Shown: positions 1 through 6,322, counted from the stretch's first letter. The stretch is 8,097 bases of DNA from JBBEDC01 sp040881505 (GCA_040881505.1 JBBEDC010000004.1:1-8097), one strand, 5' to 3'. Program-made: numbers and translations. The notes: generated from the letters alone by a model not told the origin.

Positions 1-60
1 CTGCTCTCTTTTGTTATATCTAAGAGCTATGGGAGGTTTCTGGGTTCACGGATACAGTTA

Positions 61-89
61 TTGACAAAAGCAGCGATATATATTATTAT
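61..89 (+). promoter_or_regulatory. Sigma70-type promoter of the sortase gene
   Basis: A perfect -35 box TTGACA (61-66) is followed after 17 bp by TATTAT (84-89), which matches five of six bases of the -10 consensus. The predicted start of transcription is near 96, giving a leader of only about 20 nt before the ATG at 115. That leader has no Shine-Dalgarno sequence. A perfect TATAAT at 89-94 is also present but sits 22 bp from the -35 box, so the 17-bp pairing is preferred. Confidence 0.75.
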
Positions 90-113
90 ATAATGTTTTC
101 TTAACTAAGTCAA
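85..113 (-). promoter_or_regulatory. Opposing promoter sharing the same -10 region
   Basis: On the minus strand, TTGACT (113-108) is followed after exactly 17 bp by a perfect TATAAT (90-85). Transcription would start near 78 and run leftward out of the window. The -10 box overlaps that of the sortase promoter almost completely, so the two starts lie about 18 bp apart and diverge. No ATG occurs on the minus strand between 78 and 1, so any gene it serves begins outside the window, or the transcript is non-coding. Confidence 0.55.
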
Positions 114-114
114 C

Positions 115-933
115 ATGCACGATCAGATCGAAACAATGGAATACGTGGATGACCTCAGTTACGCCTACGTACCACCAGGCGCTGTTCAGGCACCTGCCAC
201 TCCTCCCGCTGAAGTTGTGGCGACTCCTCCTGCCCCTCGGAAGTCGATCCCTCTTTTCATTGGAACATTCGTTTCTGCATTCGCCCTCATATTTGGACTA
301 GTAGTAGGTGGCCTTATGGTCGCTCCTGTTGTCGCCAATTTCTTCATCTATGCTGACAATGAATACTTCCCGCAACTTCCGATAAGCGAAGCGCGCGAGG
401 AAGGATTTTTCAATATTGCCGAAAACCGCGGCAAGCAACTGTACCCTCCGCTAACCTCTACTGAAAATGCTGAAGCTGGAAATTGGATTCGTATCCCCTC
501 TATCGACGTACATGTCCCTCTTGTGCAAAGCCCCTCATTAGAAGACTCTGACGTACTCGCCACGCTCGATCATGGAGCGGCCTTGTATCCGAACGGTATT
601 CTGCCAGGACACCTGGGCAATACCTTCGTTGCTGCCCACAGTACTGGTGAGCCATGGAAGGGGCTGTACCGCTTCGCCTTTTTGCGCGTGAATGAACTTG
701 AATCTGGAAATATCATTCATCTCGACCACAACGGTACTCGATACACGTATCGAATATTCAATAAGGAGGTAGTCACGCCTACTCCGGAGTTTCGAGTCAT
801 CTCCGATAGGCCAGTGCCGACTATGAGCCTGATGGCTTGCTGGCCGCTGTGGTCTACGCAGAAGCGAATGCTTGTCCACGCTGAATTACAAAACGTTACC
901 CAACTAACCGCCCCTGCGCTCAACGGCGTCTAA
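115..933 (+). CDS. Membrane-anchored sortase (cysteine transpeptidase)
   Basis: Sortases cut a sorting signal on secreted proteins and attach them to a cell-surface nucleophile or join them into pili. The 272-residue product has a Pro/Ala-rich cytoplasmic N-terminus (about 1-42, with ATPPA twice), one membrane segment (about 45-77) and an extracytoplasmic sortase domain (about 120-262). The domain begins with the typical IRIPSIDVHVPLV strand. The catalytic triad is visible: His175 in VAAHST, Cys242 in SLMACWP and Arg251 in QKRMLVHAEL. The usual TLxTC motif is altered to SLMAC. The subclass is not certain. The N-terminal membrane anchor fits a type II topology. The ATG at 115 sits about 20 nt after the predicted transcription start; Met8 is an alternative start, and neither has a Shine-Dalgarno sequence. 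The gene converges on the AI-2E family gene with 1 bp between stop codons and no terminator. No sortase substrate is recognisable in the window. Confidence 0.9.
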   Translation: MHDQIETMEYVDDLSYAYVPPGAVQAPATPPAEVVATPPAPRKSIPLFIGTFVSAFALIFGLVVGGLMVAPVVANFFIYADNEYFPQLPISEAREEGFFNIAENRGKQLYPPLTSTENAEAGNWIRIPSIDVHVPLVQSPSLEDSDVLATLDHGAALYPNGILPGHLGNTFVAAHSTGEPWKGLYRFAFLRVNELESGNIIHLDHNGTRYTYRIFNKEVVTPTPEFRVISDRPVPTMSLMACWPLWSTQKRMLVHAELQNVTQLTAPALNGV

Positions 934-934
934 G

Positions 935-1960
935 TTATTTTCCTTTATCGGGAATCAACACCTGATAAACATCCAGCAAGGCAAATAACAGGGCGATGGT
1001 GAGTGGCCCGAGTAAAAATCCGATTGGTCCGAACAGTGTGAGTCCTCCCAAAACCGAGAGTAAGATAACTAACGGATGGATATGCATTCCCCGCTGGATA
1101 AATTTTGGACCAAGTAGGTTATCTATTAAGCCGACGGCTACCATAGCCCAAATTGCCAAACCTATTGACTGTGGCACAGCCCCGATCGCAAAGAGGTAAA
1201 GGATGGCCGGAACACTGACGATAGCCGTACCAAAGCTGGGAATCAAAGCAGCTACGGCCGCCACACCGCCCCACAGAACAGGATTTGGCACCCCAAACAG
1301 GGTAAACCCTACTCCTGTTGCAAAACCCTGCAAAACGGCGATCAGAAGCGATCCTCGGACTACAGAGAGTACTGCCAAATGCAGCCGCGCGAATATCTTA
1401 TCATCATGCGTGTTTACCAAGGGGCTTAACTCTACGAGCTTTTTCCGGAGAGCTGGTCCGTCTTTGAAGAGGTAATACATTACGAGGACGCTGAGGAGGA
1501 TGGTCACTACAGCGCCTACTGCACTGCTAAAGGCTGGCCCGACATTGTTAACCACCGCTTCGGATAGACGTCGTATAAGGTTTTGAATATCGATTGTGCG
1601 CACCCACTCCGATATCGCTTCACCATATGGTAGCTCCCGCACGTTCTGGAGCGTATTGGTAACGCTGGTTGCGCCTCCGAGTGAGGTGTATAGCTCAGCT
1701 GCCTCTCGCACCAACAAGAAGCCAAACAGAAAGAATGGTGCGAATATAACGACTACCACACCGGCTGATGTAACCAAAGAGGCCAGACTTTCATTTGGCA
1801 ACACATTGCGCACGTGACGGTATAGCGGTCGAAACAGTACAGATAACGTACCTCCTAAAACGACAGCGCTTAAGAAAGGCCAAAAGAGATACCCAGCCAG
1901 AAGCAACACTGCGGTGAGGAGGATAAGAAAAAATACGATTTGTAGGTTATTGCGATCCAT
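935..1960 (-). CDS. AI-2E family transporter (multi-pass membrane protein)
   Basis: The 341-residue product has the layout of the AI-2E/PerM/TqsA family. There is an N-terminal membrane pair (about 8-42), another hydrophobic stretch (about 60-84), an amphipathic middle (about 85-140), and a hydrophobic C-terminal half with segments near 143-165, 195-220, 228-262, 264-282 and 296-330. Family signatures are visible: an IPSFGTAIVSVPAILYL stretch (240-256) and the DNLLGPKFIQRGMHIHP run (280-296) followed by a Gly-rich GGLTLFGPIGFLLGP segment. Members are assigned to autoinducer-2 export, ion antiport or unknown transport, so the family name does not prove quorum signalling here. Upstream of the ATG there is only a weak GTGAG two bases away. 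It is divergent from the DUF2207 gene with a 56-bp gap and convergent with the sortase gene. Family membership is firm; the substrate is unknown. Confidence 0.9.
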   Translation of the reverse strand: MDRNNLQIVFFLILLTAVLLLAGYLFWPFLSAVVLGGTLSVLFRPLYRHVRNVLPNESLASLVTSAGVVVVIFAPFFLFGFLLVREAAELYTSLGGATSVTNTLQNVRELPYGEAISEWVRTIDIQNLIRRLSEAVVNNVGPAFSSAVGAVVTILLSVLVMYYLFKDGPALRKKLVELSPLVNTHDDKIFARLHLAVLSVVRGSLLIAVLQGFATGVGFTLFGVPNPVLWGGVAAVAALIPSFGTAIVSVPAILYLFAIGAVPQSIGLAIWAMVAVGLIDNLLGPKFIQRGMHIHPLVILLSVLGGLTLFGPIGFLLGPLTIALLFALLDVYQVLIPDKGK

Positions 1961-1977
1961 ATCTCACAGCGTATATA
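1950..1977 (+). promoter_or_regulatory. Possible promoter for the DUF2207 gene
   Basis: TTGCGA (1950-1955) and TATATA (1972-1977), each matching four of six consensus bases, are separated by 16 bp. The predicted start is near 1984, giving a leader of about 33 nt to the ATG at 2017. The -35 box would lie inside the start of the divergent AI-2E family gene. This is the best candidate in a short intergenic region but it is weak. Confidence 0.3.
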
Positions 1978-2016
1978 TCCTCTGGCCGCTTGTCTATCAC
2001 ATGATACAGTTGAATC

Positions 2017-3801
2017 ATGAGCCGCTTCATTGTTTTTGCTATCAGTCTCCTCCTCTTTCCTACCGTAGTATCCGCACAACAAGGCTGGGATATTGAACAA
2101 TTTCACAGCGACTTGGCTATTCAACAAGGAGGCAGTGTTCAGATTACCGAAACGATCACAGTGGATTTTCATTCCTTACAAAAACATGGAATATTTCGAG
2201 ACTTGCCGTACATATATTCCGTCCAAGATGGTCCTGCCATATATACCAAAATCGATGTTCACGCCGTCCAGCGAAACGAGACAGCGGAGCCGTATGAGAT
2301 AAGCCGCGGCGGCGGATATATTCAAATTAAAATCGGCGATGCGGATACCACCATTTCCGGTGTCCAGACGTATGTCATCACCTACGCGGCAACTGGTGTA
2401 CTTCGTCCGTTCGATATGTACGATGAGATGTATTGGAATGTAACAGGTAACAACTGGGGCGTTCCGATTCAAGAAGCCTCGGCCGCTATCACGCTTCCAA
2501 CCGGAGACGTCCTTCAAGCAGCTTGTTACGAAGGATCTATTGGTTCAACGGATGAATGCGAAGCTCAAGTCACAGGTGCGCGTGAGGCGCAGTTTTCGGC
2601 CAGTCAACTTGCTCCAGGCGAGGGGATGACTATTGCGGCGGGTTTTACAAAAGGAATTGTTCCAATTGTAACTGTTACACCGCCGCCCACTCTGGCAGAT
2701 GCGCTCGCCTCCTCTGTATTCCCCATCTCAGCTGCCCTGTTGTCTGCTGCAGGCATATACTTCCTTATCCGCCGCTGGTGGCTGTACGGGCGGGATCGTT
2801 GGTGGATCCGCAAAGGGCTGCACGATCCCGATGCGAAAGAAGGTGTAAAACCGCTCATGCACAAAGAGACAATTAGCGCAGAATATGATCCTCCCGAGAA
2901 CCTGCGTCCAGCGGAGATCGGTGTGTTAGTCGATGAACGAGCGCATACGCTTGATGTATCCGCTACGATCGTTGACCTGGCTGTACGAGGATTTCTAACG
3001 ATTAAAGAAATAGAGAAAACGTGGCTGTTTGGTAAAACAGACTATGAGTTGCATCGCACTAATAAGATAGATGGAGGGTTGCTCGAATACGAAAAGCTGT
3101 TACTTAAGGAATTATTTAAAGATGGGAAAACCGTGCAGCTGTCTGATCTTAAAAACTCCTTTTACAAAAGTCTCAAAGAGGTAAAGGTGCAGCTCTACGA
3201 TGATGTAACTGCTAAGAAGCTCTTTGCGGCAAATCCGGAAACGATACGTACCATCTACTATGCGTCCGCTGTGGGAATGATCGTTCTTGGCGTCGCGTTA
3301 CTCATTGCAACTGGCGCCCTCATCGCTGCCATGCAAGCTGTGTATTTCTATCACAGCATATTGCCCGGGCTCGGTGTTGCTTTGGTTATTTCTGGTGTGC
3401 TCGCCCTCGTGCTCGCTCGCGCCATGCCACGCAAAACCGCCCACGGCCGGGAGCTGTACCGTCGGGCAAAGGGGTATGAGCTATTTGTCAGCGGAACAGA
3501 AAAGTATCGTCAGCCGTTTTTTGAGCGTCAGAATGTATTCATGGAAGTGCTTCCCTACGCAATGGTATTTGGCGTAACTGACAAGCTGGCTCAAGCATTT
3601 AAGGAAATGGGCATCAATCCGCCTCAACCCACGTGGTATGTAGGGGCTCATCCGTTTAACGTTGCTTTATTTGCAACGAATATGAGTAGCTTTTCTCAAT
3701 CGATCTCCAGCGCTATGGCGTCTGCCCCGAGCAGCAGTGGCAGCGGAGGTGGTGGATTCTCTGGTGGCGGGTTTGGTGGCGGAGGCGGAGGTAGCTGGTA
3801 A
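2017..3801 (+). CDS. DUF2207 domain-containing membrane protein
   Basis: The 594-residue product matches the layout of the DUF2207 family of predicted membrane proteins, whose function is unknown. A signal peptide (about 1-20, ending VVSA before QQGW) leads to an extracytoplasmic beta-rich domain (about 22-220). That domain holds family-like stretches around GIFRDLPYIY (58-67) and MYWNVTGNNWGVPI (138-151). Cys170 and Cys181 could form a disulfide. A membrane segment (about 232-252) is followed by a cytoplasmic part with the characteristic AEYDPPENLRPAEIG motif (288-302) and TIVDLAVRGFLTI (317-329). Two more membrane segments lie at about 413-437 and 443-468. The VLPYAMVFGV motif (511-520) follows, and the protein ends in a Ser/Gly-rich tail finishing GGSW, typical of this family. 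The start is supported by the signal peptide; there is no Shine-Dalgarno sequence. The stop is 4 bp from the end of the convergent small ORF. Confidence 0.9.
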   Translation: MSRFIVFAISLLLFPTVVSAQQGWDIEQFHSDLAIQQGGSVQITETITVDFHSLQKHGIFRDLPYIYSVQDGPAIYTKIDVHAVQRNETAEPYEISRGGGYIQIKIGDADTTISGVQTYVITYAATGVLRPFDMYDEMYWNVTGNNWGVPIQEASAAITLPTGDVLQAACYEGSIGSTDECEAQVTGAREAQFSASQLAPGEGMTIAAGFTKGIVPIVTVTPPPTLADALASSVFPISAALLSAAGIYFLIRRWWLYGRDRWWIRKGLHDPDAKEGVKPLMHKETISAEYDPPENLRPAEIGVLVDERAHTLDVSATIVDLAVRGFLTIKEIEKTWLFGKTDYELHRTNKIDGGLLEYEKLLLKELFKDGKTVQLSDLKNSFYKSLKEVKVQLYDDVTAKKLFAANPETIRTIYYASAVGMIVLGVALLIATGALIAAMQAVYFYHSILPGLGVALVISGVLALVLARAMPRKTAHGRELYRRAKGYELFVSGTEKYRQPFFERQNVFMEVLPYAMVFGVTDKLAQAFKEMGINPPQPTWYVGAHPFNVALFATNMSSFSQSISSAMASAPSSSGSGGGGFSGGGFGGGGGGSW

Positions 3802-3805
3802 GACT

Positions 3806-3934
3806 CTAGAGCCGTAACAAGATATCCTGAATGTCTACTCCATCCTTTTTAATCTCAGTAAAGTCAATCACCTTTTCCCATTGTTCTTCATCTTCTTCCG
3901 GAAGAATGGTTGTTTTCTTGGTAGATTTATTCAT
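3806..3934 (-). CDS. Small acidic hypothetical protein (42 aa)
   Basis: This short frame encodes 42 residues, starting MNKSTKKTTILPEEDEEQWE and ending DIQDILLRL. A basic N-terminus is followed by an acidic, probably helical remainder rich in Glu, Asp and Lys, and there is no membrane segment. The ATG lies 3 bp after the stop of the pyrophosphatase gene on the same strand, so it is likely the last gene of that operon and translated by coupling; no separate Shine-Dalgarno sequence is visible. The frame fills the gap up to the convergent DUF2207 gene almost exactly (4 bp between the ends), as expected of a real gene in a compact genome. I do not recognise a family and no function is proposed. 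A chance ORF is possible at this length, but position and soluble composition favour a gene. Confidence 0.6.
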   Translation of the reverse strand: MNKSTKKTTILPEEDEEQWEKVIDFTEIKKDGVDIQDILLRL

Positions 3935-3937
3935 ATC

Positions 3938-4504
3938 TTAAGCATTATCTAACTTTTTAATATATTCCCCAAATTTCCGGAACGCCTCCCCGCGGTGGGA
4001 TAGCTGGTTCTTTTCTTCGGCAGTCATATCAGAAATCGTTTTCGTATATCCCTCAGGAATGAATATCTTATCGTATGGCATCATATCCGCATCCGGATTG
4101 TGAACTTCTTCTGTTATTGTTCCTCGCATATATCCCTCAAACAGCTGCGGCTCACTACCCGGCATACAGAATCCTACTATCCCTTTGAAGTACGCATTAC
4201 GCGATTCTCCTTCCAAGAGTTTCAATATCCCTTTAAAACCAAGGGTGTTCATCACGAATTTAGGGAGAGCTCCGGGAAATCCCTCATATGCCTCGAAGTA
4301 CAACCCACTATCTTCTACAACTACCGGTTGCTGCAGTTCCTCGGCTAGTTTCCTGGCTGCACTACGTGCAATTATTTCAATACTTTCGTCATGATTTTCC
4401 TCGTATGATCGATCCAACTGTTCGAGTTTAACGGGATAGTCCTTGAGAATGTCTTGGACTTCCTGAAATTTGTGCCTATTAGTAGTAACGAAATATATTT
4501 TCAT
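3938..4504 (-). CDS. RdgB/HAM1-type non-canonical purine NTP pyrophosphatase
   Basis: This family hydrolyses inosine, xanthosine and related non-canonical nucleoside triphosphates to monophosphate and pyrophosphate, keeping them out of DNA and RNA. Numbered from the ATG at 4504 (188 residues), the sequence shows the substrate-binding TTNRHK motif (7-12), VVVEDSGLYF with the likely catalytic Asp65 (61-70), a PYDKIFIPEGYTKT segment (143-156) and the terminal SHRGEAFRKF motif (169-178). Length is usual for the family. The LPKFVMNTLG stretch looks closer to archaeal/eukaryotic ITPases than to E. coli RdgB. A TTG at 4510 gives a form two residues longer that overlaps the upstream stop by 4 bp. The ATG is preferred because family members begin MKI-like directly before the first strand. 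It lies 2 bp after the phosphatase stop, so co-translation is likely. Function is a family-based inference. Confidence 0.9.
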   Translation of the reverse strand: MKIYFVTTNRHKFQEVQDILKDYPVKLEQLDRSYEENHDESIEIIARSAARKLAEELQQPVVVEDSGLYFEAYEGFPGALPKFVMNTLGFKGILKLLEGESRNAYFKGIVGFCMPGSEPQLFEGYMRGTITEEVHNPDADMMPYDKIFIPEGYTKTISDMTAEEKNQLSHRGEAFRKFGEYIKKLDNA

Positions 4505-4506
4505 AT

Positions 4507-5265
4507 TCAACTGTTCATTAACCCTACAAGTTGTTCATGCAGAGCATCTGGAGCGGCGATAACGCCGGGGTTTCCATATTCAAGATTCCCGTTCCACTGA
4601 TACGGATTACCGTTTGTGTCAGTCACTTTCCAGCCGGCTTCAGCTAGCATTAGTACGGCTGGAGCAAAATCCCAGTCGTAGCCGTTATTTGTTATATACG
4701 CCTGGCGGTTGCCTGCAAGAGCCTCCATGGTATCCGGGCCCGCGCCAAGATCAACACCAGCGAAGTCAAGTGAGATTATTTTCGCTTGTGCTGAACGGCT
4801 GACACCCACTGGTTTATCAGAGTAGTCATGTCCGGTCAGATCTATACGCTGTCCTTGTAAATACACTCCGCTTCCCTTTTCCGCTGTTGCCAGTATATCC
4901 TTTGCGGGGTTATATATCACCGCTAATTCAATTTCACCTCTATTGGCTCGACAAATCATCACCGCAAAATCTTCTTTATTGTTAGCGAAATTGCGTGTCC
5001 CATCTAGCGGGTCAATGATCCACGTATATTGAGAGGCTAGAACATCATGTTTGCCAGATTCTTCAGCAACAATGGCGTCTTGAGGAAAGGCGGCTTTTAA
5101 TTTTTCAAGGATGATCTTTTCGGCTGCGATATCTGCTTCGGTAGCATAGTCTTCCGGCCCTGTTTTGATATTTCTTGTGAGCTCTGTTCCAAAATACTTC
5201 ATTAACACCCCTCCCGCTTGCTTGGCTAGATCAATAACGGACTGGGTTTCCTGACTGGGGTTCAT
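4507..5265 (-). CDS. Inositol monophosphatase family phosphatase
   Basis: Members are Mg-dependent phosphatases acting on inositol phosphates, 3'-phosphoadenosine phosphate (CysQ), histidinol phosphate or fructose bisphosphate. The 252-residue product has full family length and the metal-binding set: AEES with Glu68/Glu69, WIIDPLDGTRNF (82-93) with Asp85 and Asp88, and YDWDFAPAVLMLAEAGW (196-212) with Asp199. The preceding EDYATEAD segment (38-45) fits the usual D-x-x-T-x-A-D pattern. Nothing in the sequence decides between inositol, PAP and histidinol phosphate as substrate. The ATG at 5265 is preceded by AGGAG only one base upstream, closer than ideal, but the N-terminal length suits the family and no better start exists. 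It is the first gene of the likely operon with the pyrophosphatase and the 42-residue ORF. Its promoter was not found; a TAATAT lies just upstream, without a matching -35 box. Confidence 0.9.
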   Translation of the reverse strand: MNPSQETQSVIDLAKQAGGVLMKYFGTELTRNIKTGPEDYATEADIAAEKIILEKLKAAFPQDAIVAEESGKHDVLASQYTWIIDPLDGTRNFANNKEDFAVMICRANRGEIELAVIYNPAKDILATAEKGSGVYLQGQRIDLTGHDYSDKPVGVSRSAQAKIISLDFAGVDLGAGPDTMEALAGNRQAYITNNGYDWDFAPAVLMLAEAGWKVTDTNGNPYQWNGNLEYGNPGVIAAPDALHEQLVGLMNS

Positions 5266-5289
5266 GCTCCTACACTACCTAATATTACG

Positions 5290-5301
5290 GATATGAAAAA
5301 G
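5290..5301 (+). repeat. Left copy of 12-bp flanking direct repeat
   Basis: GATATGAAAAAG here and GATACGAAAAAG at 5767-5778 differ at one base, lie in the same orientation, and bracket the GC-rich single-gene unit. On the minus strand each supplies the T-tract after a hairpin. They could be a target-site duplication or simply two similar terminator tails. Confidence 0.4.
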
Positions 5302-5331
5302 CCAGCTTCCCTCAGACAGAGAATCCGGCTT
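5296..5331 (-). terminator. Strong intrinsic terminator of the 132-residue gene
   Basis: Read on the minus strand, 5331-5299 folds into a long hairpin. The left arm starts AAGCCGG and the right arm ends CTGGCTT; about a dozen pairs form with one mismatch and a very short GTC-type loop. A run of five T (5300-5296) follows. It begins 7 bp after the stop codon of the 132-residue gene. On the plus strand the hairpin is not followed by T residues, so it acts in one direction. Confidence 0.85.
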
Positions 5332-5338
5332 GTGAAAA

Positions 5339-5737
5339 TCAGGCAGCCTTGCGAGAGGCAACCCTGTTGCTGCGCTTCAGCTGATCACGCACCAGCATAA
5401 GCATGTAGCGTACCTGATCCATCGGCTCTGACTGACGCCGCAACACCCTAATGATGTAGGTGATGTGCTTGGCAGCCTCTTCCCGAGCCTGCAAACACCA
5501 GCGCTGGCGTGTGGCATCTGAAGCTCGCAAGCAAGGCTCATGCTTGATGCTGCGTAACAGCAAGCACCCATATCTTACAATACTTCTCTGCACATCACAC
5601 AGCAGGTCGTCGAATGAGGTACGGTCCTCGAAGATGCTGTCCGGCCTCAGCTGCATCTTCCTCGGCAAGTCCTCGACCTCATGCCAGAGGAGTGAGGCGA
5701 ACGACTTCGTATACCGAGTCACCACGTAACCAGCCAT
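5339..5737 (-). CDS. Uncharacterised Arg-rich helical protein (132 aa)
   Basis: I do not recognise this protein with confidence. It is soluble, basic and predicted almost wholly helical, with helices suggested at about 10-30, 40-66, 74-101 and 104-122, and a basic tail RSNRVASRKAA. Four cysteines at 47, 58, 69 and 81 are spaced 11, 11 and 12 residues apart, so they may lie on one helical face. The helix layout loosely recalls the small four-helix-bundle proteins related to diversity-generating retroelement accessory protein Avd, but no clear motif supports this, and no reverse transcriptase is in the window. The start is fixed by an exact AGGAGG five bases upstream of the ATG. The gene stands alone with its own promoter and terminator. 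Two sampled 60-base stretches have about 58% and 63% G+C, against roughly 27-50% in samples of the membrane-protein gene at 6323-7090. This suggests separate origin. Confidence 0.75.
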   Translation of the reverse strand: MAGYVVTRYTKSFASLLWHEVEDLPRKMQLRPDSIFEDRTSFDDLLCDVQRSIVRYGCLLLRSIKHEPCLRASDATRQRWCLQAREEAAKHITYIIRVLRRQSEPMDQVRYMLMLVRDQLKRSNRVASRKAA

Positions 5738-5742
5738 GTGTG

Positions 5743-5748
5743 CCTCCT
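5743..5748 (-). promoter_or_regulatory. Perfect ribosome-binding site (AGGAGG)
   Basis: The minus strand reads AGGAGG followed by five bases and then the ATG at 5737-5735. This is the only exact, optimally spaced Shine-Dalgarno sequence in the window and contrasts with the weak or absent ones in front of most other genes. It fixes the start of the 132-residue protein. Confidence 0.85.
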
Positions 5749-5766
5749 GCGAGCTGGAGTTAAAGA

Positions 5767-5778
5767 GATACGAAAAAG
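5767..5778 (+). repeat. Right copy of 12-bp flanking direct repeat
   Basis: GATACGAAAAAG matches GATATGAAAAAG at 5290-5301 in 11 of 12 positions, in the same orientation, 477 bp away. It lies between the ribosome site of the 132-residue gene and that gene's predicted promoter. See the left copy for the alternative explanation. Confidence 0.4.
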
Positions 5779-5807
5779 AACAGGCTCACATTACTCCTGT
5801 GTTTTTT
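5773..5807 (-). terminator. Weak hairpin after the deoxyribosyltransferase-like gene
   Basis: On the minus strand an A-rich stretch is followed by ACAGG, an 11-nt loop, CCTGT (5800-5780) and then TTCTTTTTC. It starts about 18 bp after the stop of the gene ending at 5818 and could terminate it. The 5-bp stem is short, and the element overlaps the predicted promoter of the 132-residue gene, so it could instead be an operator-like inverted repeat or chance. Confidence 0.3.
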
Positions 5808-5816
5808 GATAGTCAA
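5788..5816 (-). promoter_or_regulatory. Promoter of the 132-residue gene
   Basis: TTGACT (5816-5811, five of six consensus bases) is followed after 17 bp by TAATGT (5793-5788, three of six). Transcription would begin near 5781, with a leader of about 44 nt carrying the AGGAGG site. Spacing and position are ideal although the -10 box is imperfect. It begins 2 bp beyond the stop codon of the upstream gene. Confidence 0.55.
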
Positions 5817-5817
5817 A

Positions 5818-6231
5818 TTATTGGATTTTTGTCAGGTCGCCGTGTATAACAGTTGGTTTCATCGCTTCCATTTCGGTTTTGTAATACGGCATATCCGGCA
5901 TCGGGTTATACAAAAATATGGTCTGATTTAGTACATGGGCAAAGCCCATTTCCAGAAAGGTATTGCCGCCGATATAGTTTTTAATTCCGTGTTTATCAAG
6001 ATTTAACACTAACACCGCATCCGCATCCTGCATCAGCCGCCACATTTCACGAATAGCGTCCAGGTTATTTTTTTGATCAATCTTTATCCTCTCTTTTTCT
6101 TCGTCTGATTTGCCGATAAAGGGAGTGTGAAGGTCAGTTACGAACGCGTCATGTCCCATTGCACGTAGTTGATCGCGTACTTCGAGCATGTTTTCCGTAA
6201 ATTGCATTGAACCTAAAATGCCTATTTTCAT
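5818..6231 (-). CDS. Nucleoside 2-deoxyribosyltransferase-like protein
   Basis: The 137-residue product resembles small proteins of the nucleoside 2-deoxyribosyltransferase superfamily, which cleave or transfer the deoxyribose of nucleosides or nucleotides during salvage or clean-up. It has an N-terminal Rossmann-like strand and turn (MKIGILGSMQF), then DADAVLVLN (69-77). The NYIGGNTFLEMGFAHVL segment (85-101) holds Glu94 at the position expected for the catalytic glutamate, and IFLYNPMPDMPYY (105-117) follows. The length is usual for the small single-domain members. The exact substrate cannot be read from sequence. The ATG has an AAGGA six bases upstream. A truncated, diverged copy of its first 37 codons lies at 7146-7256. 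It is the last gene of the rightmost minus-strand cluster, 91 bp after the membrane protein gene; this gap holds no further gene that I can see. Confidence 0.75.
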   Translation of the reverse strand: MKIGILGSMQFTENMLEVRDQLRAMGHDAFVTDLHTPFIGKSDEEKERIKIDQKNNLDAIREMWRLMQDADAVLVLNLDKHGIKNYIGGNTFLEMGFAHVLNQTIFLYNPMPDMPYYKTEMEAMKPTVIHGDLTKIQ

Positions 6232-6322
6232 AGAGTTTCCTTAAATTGAGTGGCGCCTCTTTTAGTGCACCATTAACATGCCCAGGGATTTCTCAGTCAT
6301 CCAATACACCCTCACACTCAAA

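Noticed and set aside
538..879. Antisense open frame of 113 residues inside the sortase gene
   Set aside because: It lies wholly opposite a gene with a complete catalytic triad, has no ribosome site, and its composition (Arg/Ser/His-rich) is that of a shadow frame.
1203..1475. Plus-strand frames opposite the AI-2E family gene
   Set aside because: The minus-strand frame carries clear family motifs along its full length; the plus frames are Thr/Pro/Lys-rich shadows.
1972..2010. Promoter for the AI-2E family gene on the minus strand
   Set aside because: A TATATA lies about 20 bases before the ATG, but the only -35-like box (TAGACA) is about 13 bp away, too close for a convincing pair.
3287..3577. 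Second plus-strand frame of 96 residues within the DUF2207 gene
   Set aside because: It overlaps the second membrane region of DUF2207 in another frame and mirrors its composition; no initiation signal is seen.
3802..3815. Palindrome CTCTAGAG between the convergent DUF2207 and small ORF as a terminator
   Set aside because: The stem is only four pairs without loop and no T-run follows on either strand.
5299..5331. Hairpin near 5299-5331 as an integron attC-like recombination site
   Set aside because: The core consensus boxes expected of attC are absent, and a T-run follows directly, so an intrinsic terminator explains it better.
5460..5729. Plus-strand frame of 89 residues opposite the 132-residue gene
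   Set aside because: The minus-strand gene has promoter, exact AGGAGG and terminator; the plus frame has none of these and is Ser/Cys-rich without family likeness.
6232..6322. Remains of the missing 3' half of the broken transferase copy
   Set aside because: I translated this 91-bp gap on the minus strand and found no stretch resembling the GGNTFLEMGFA or YNPMP motifs; it holds only the AAGGA ribosome site of the intact gene.
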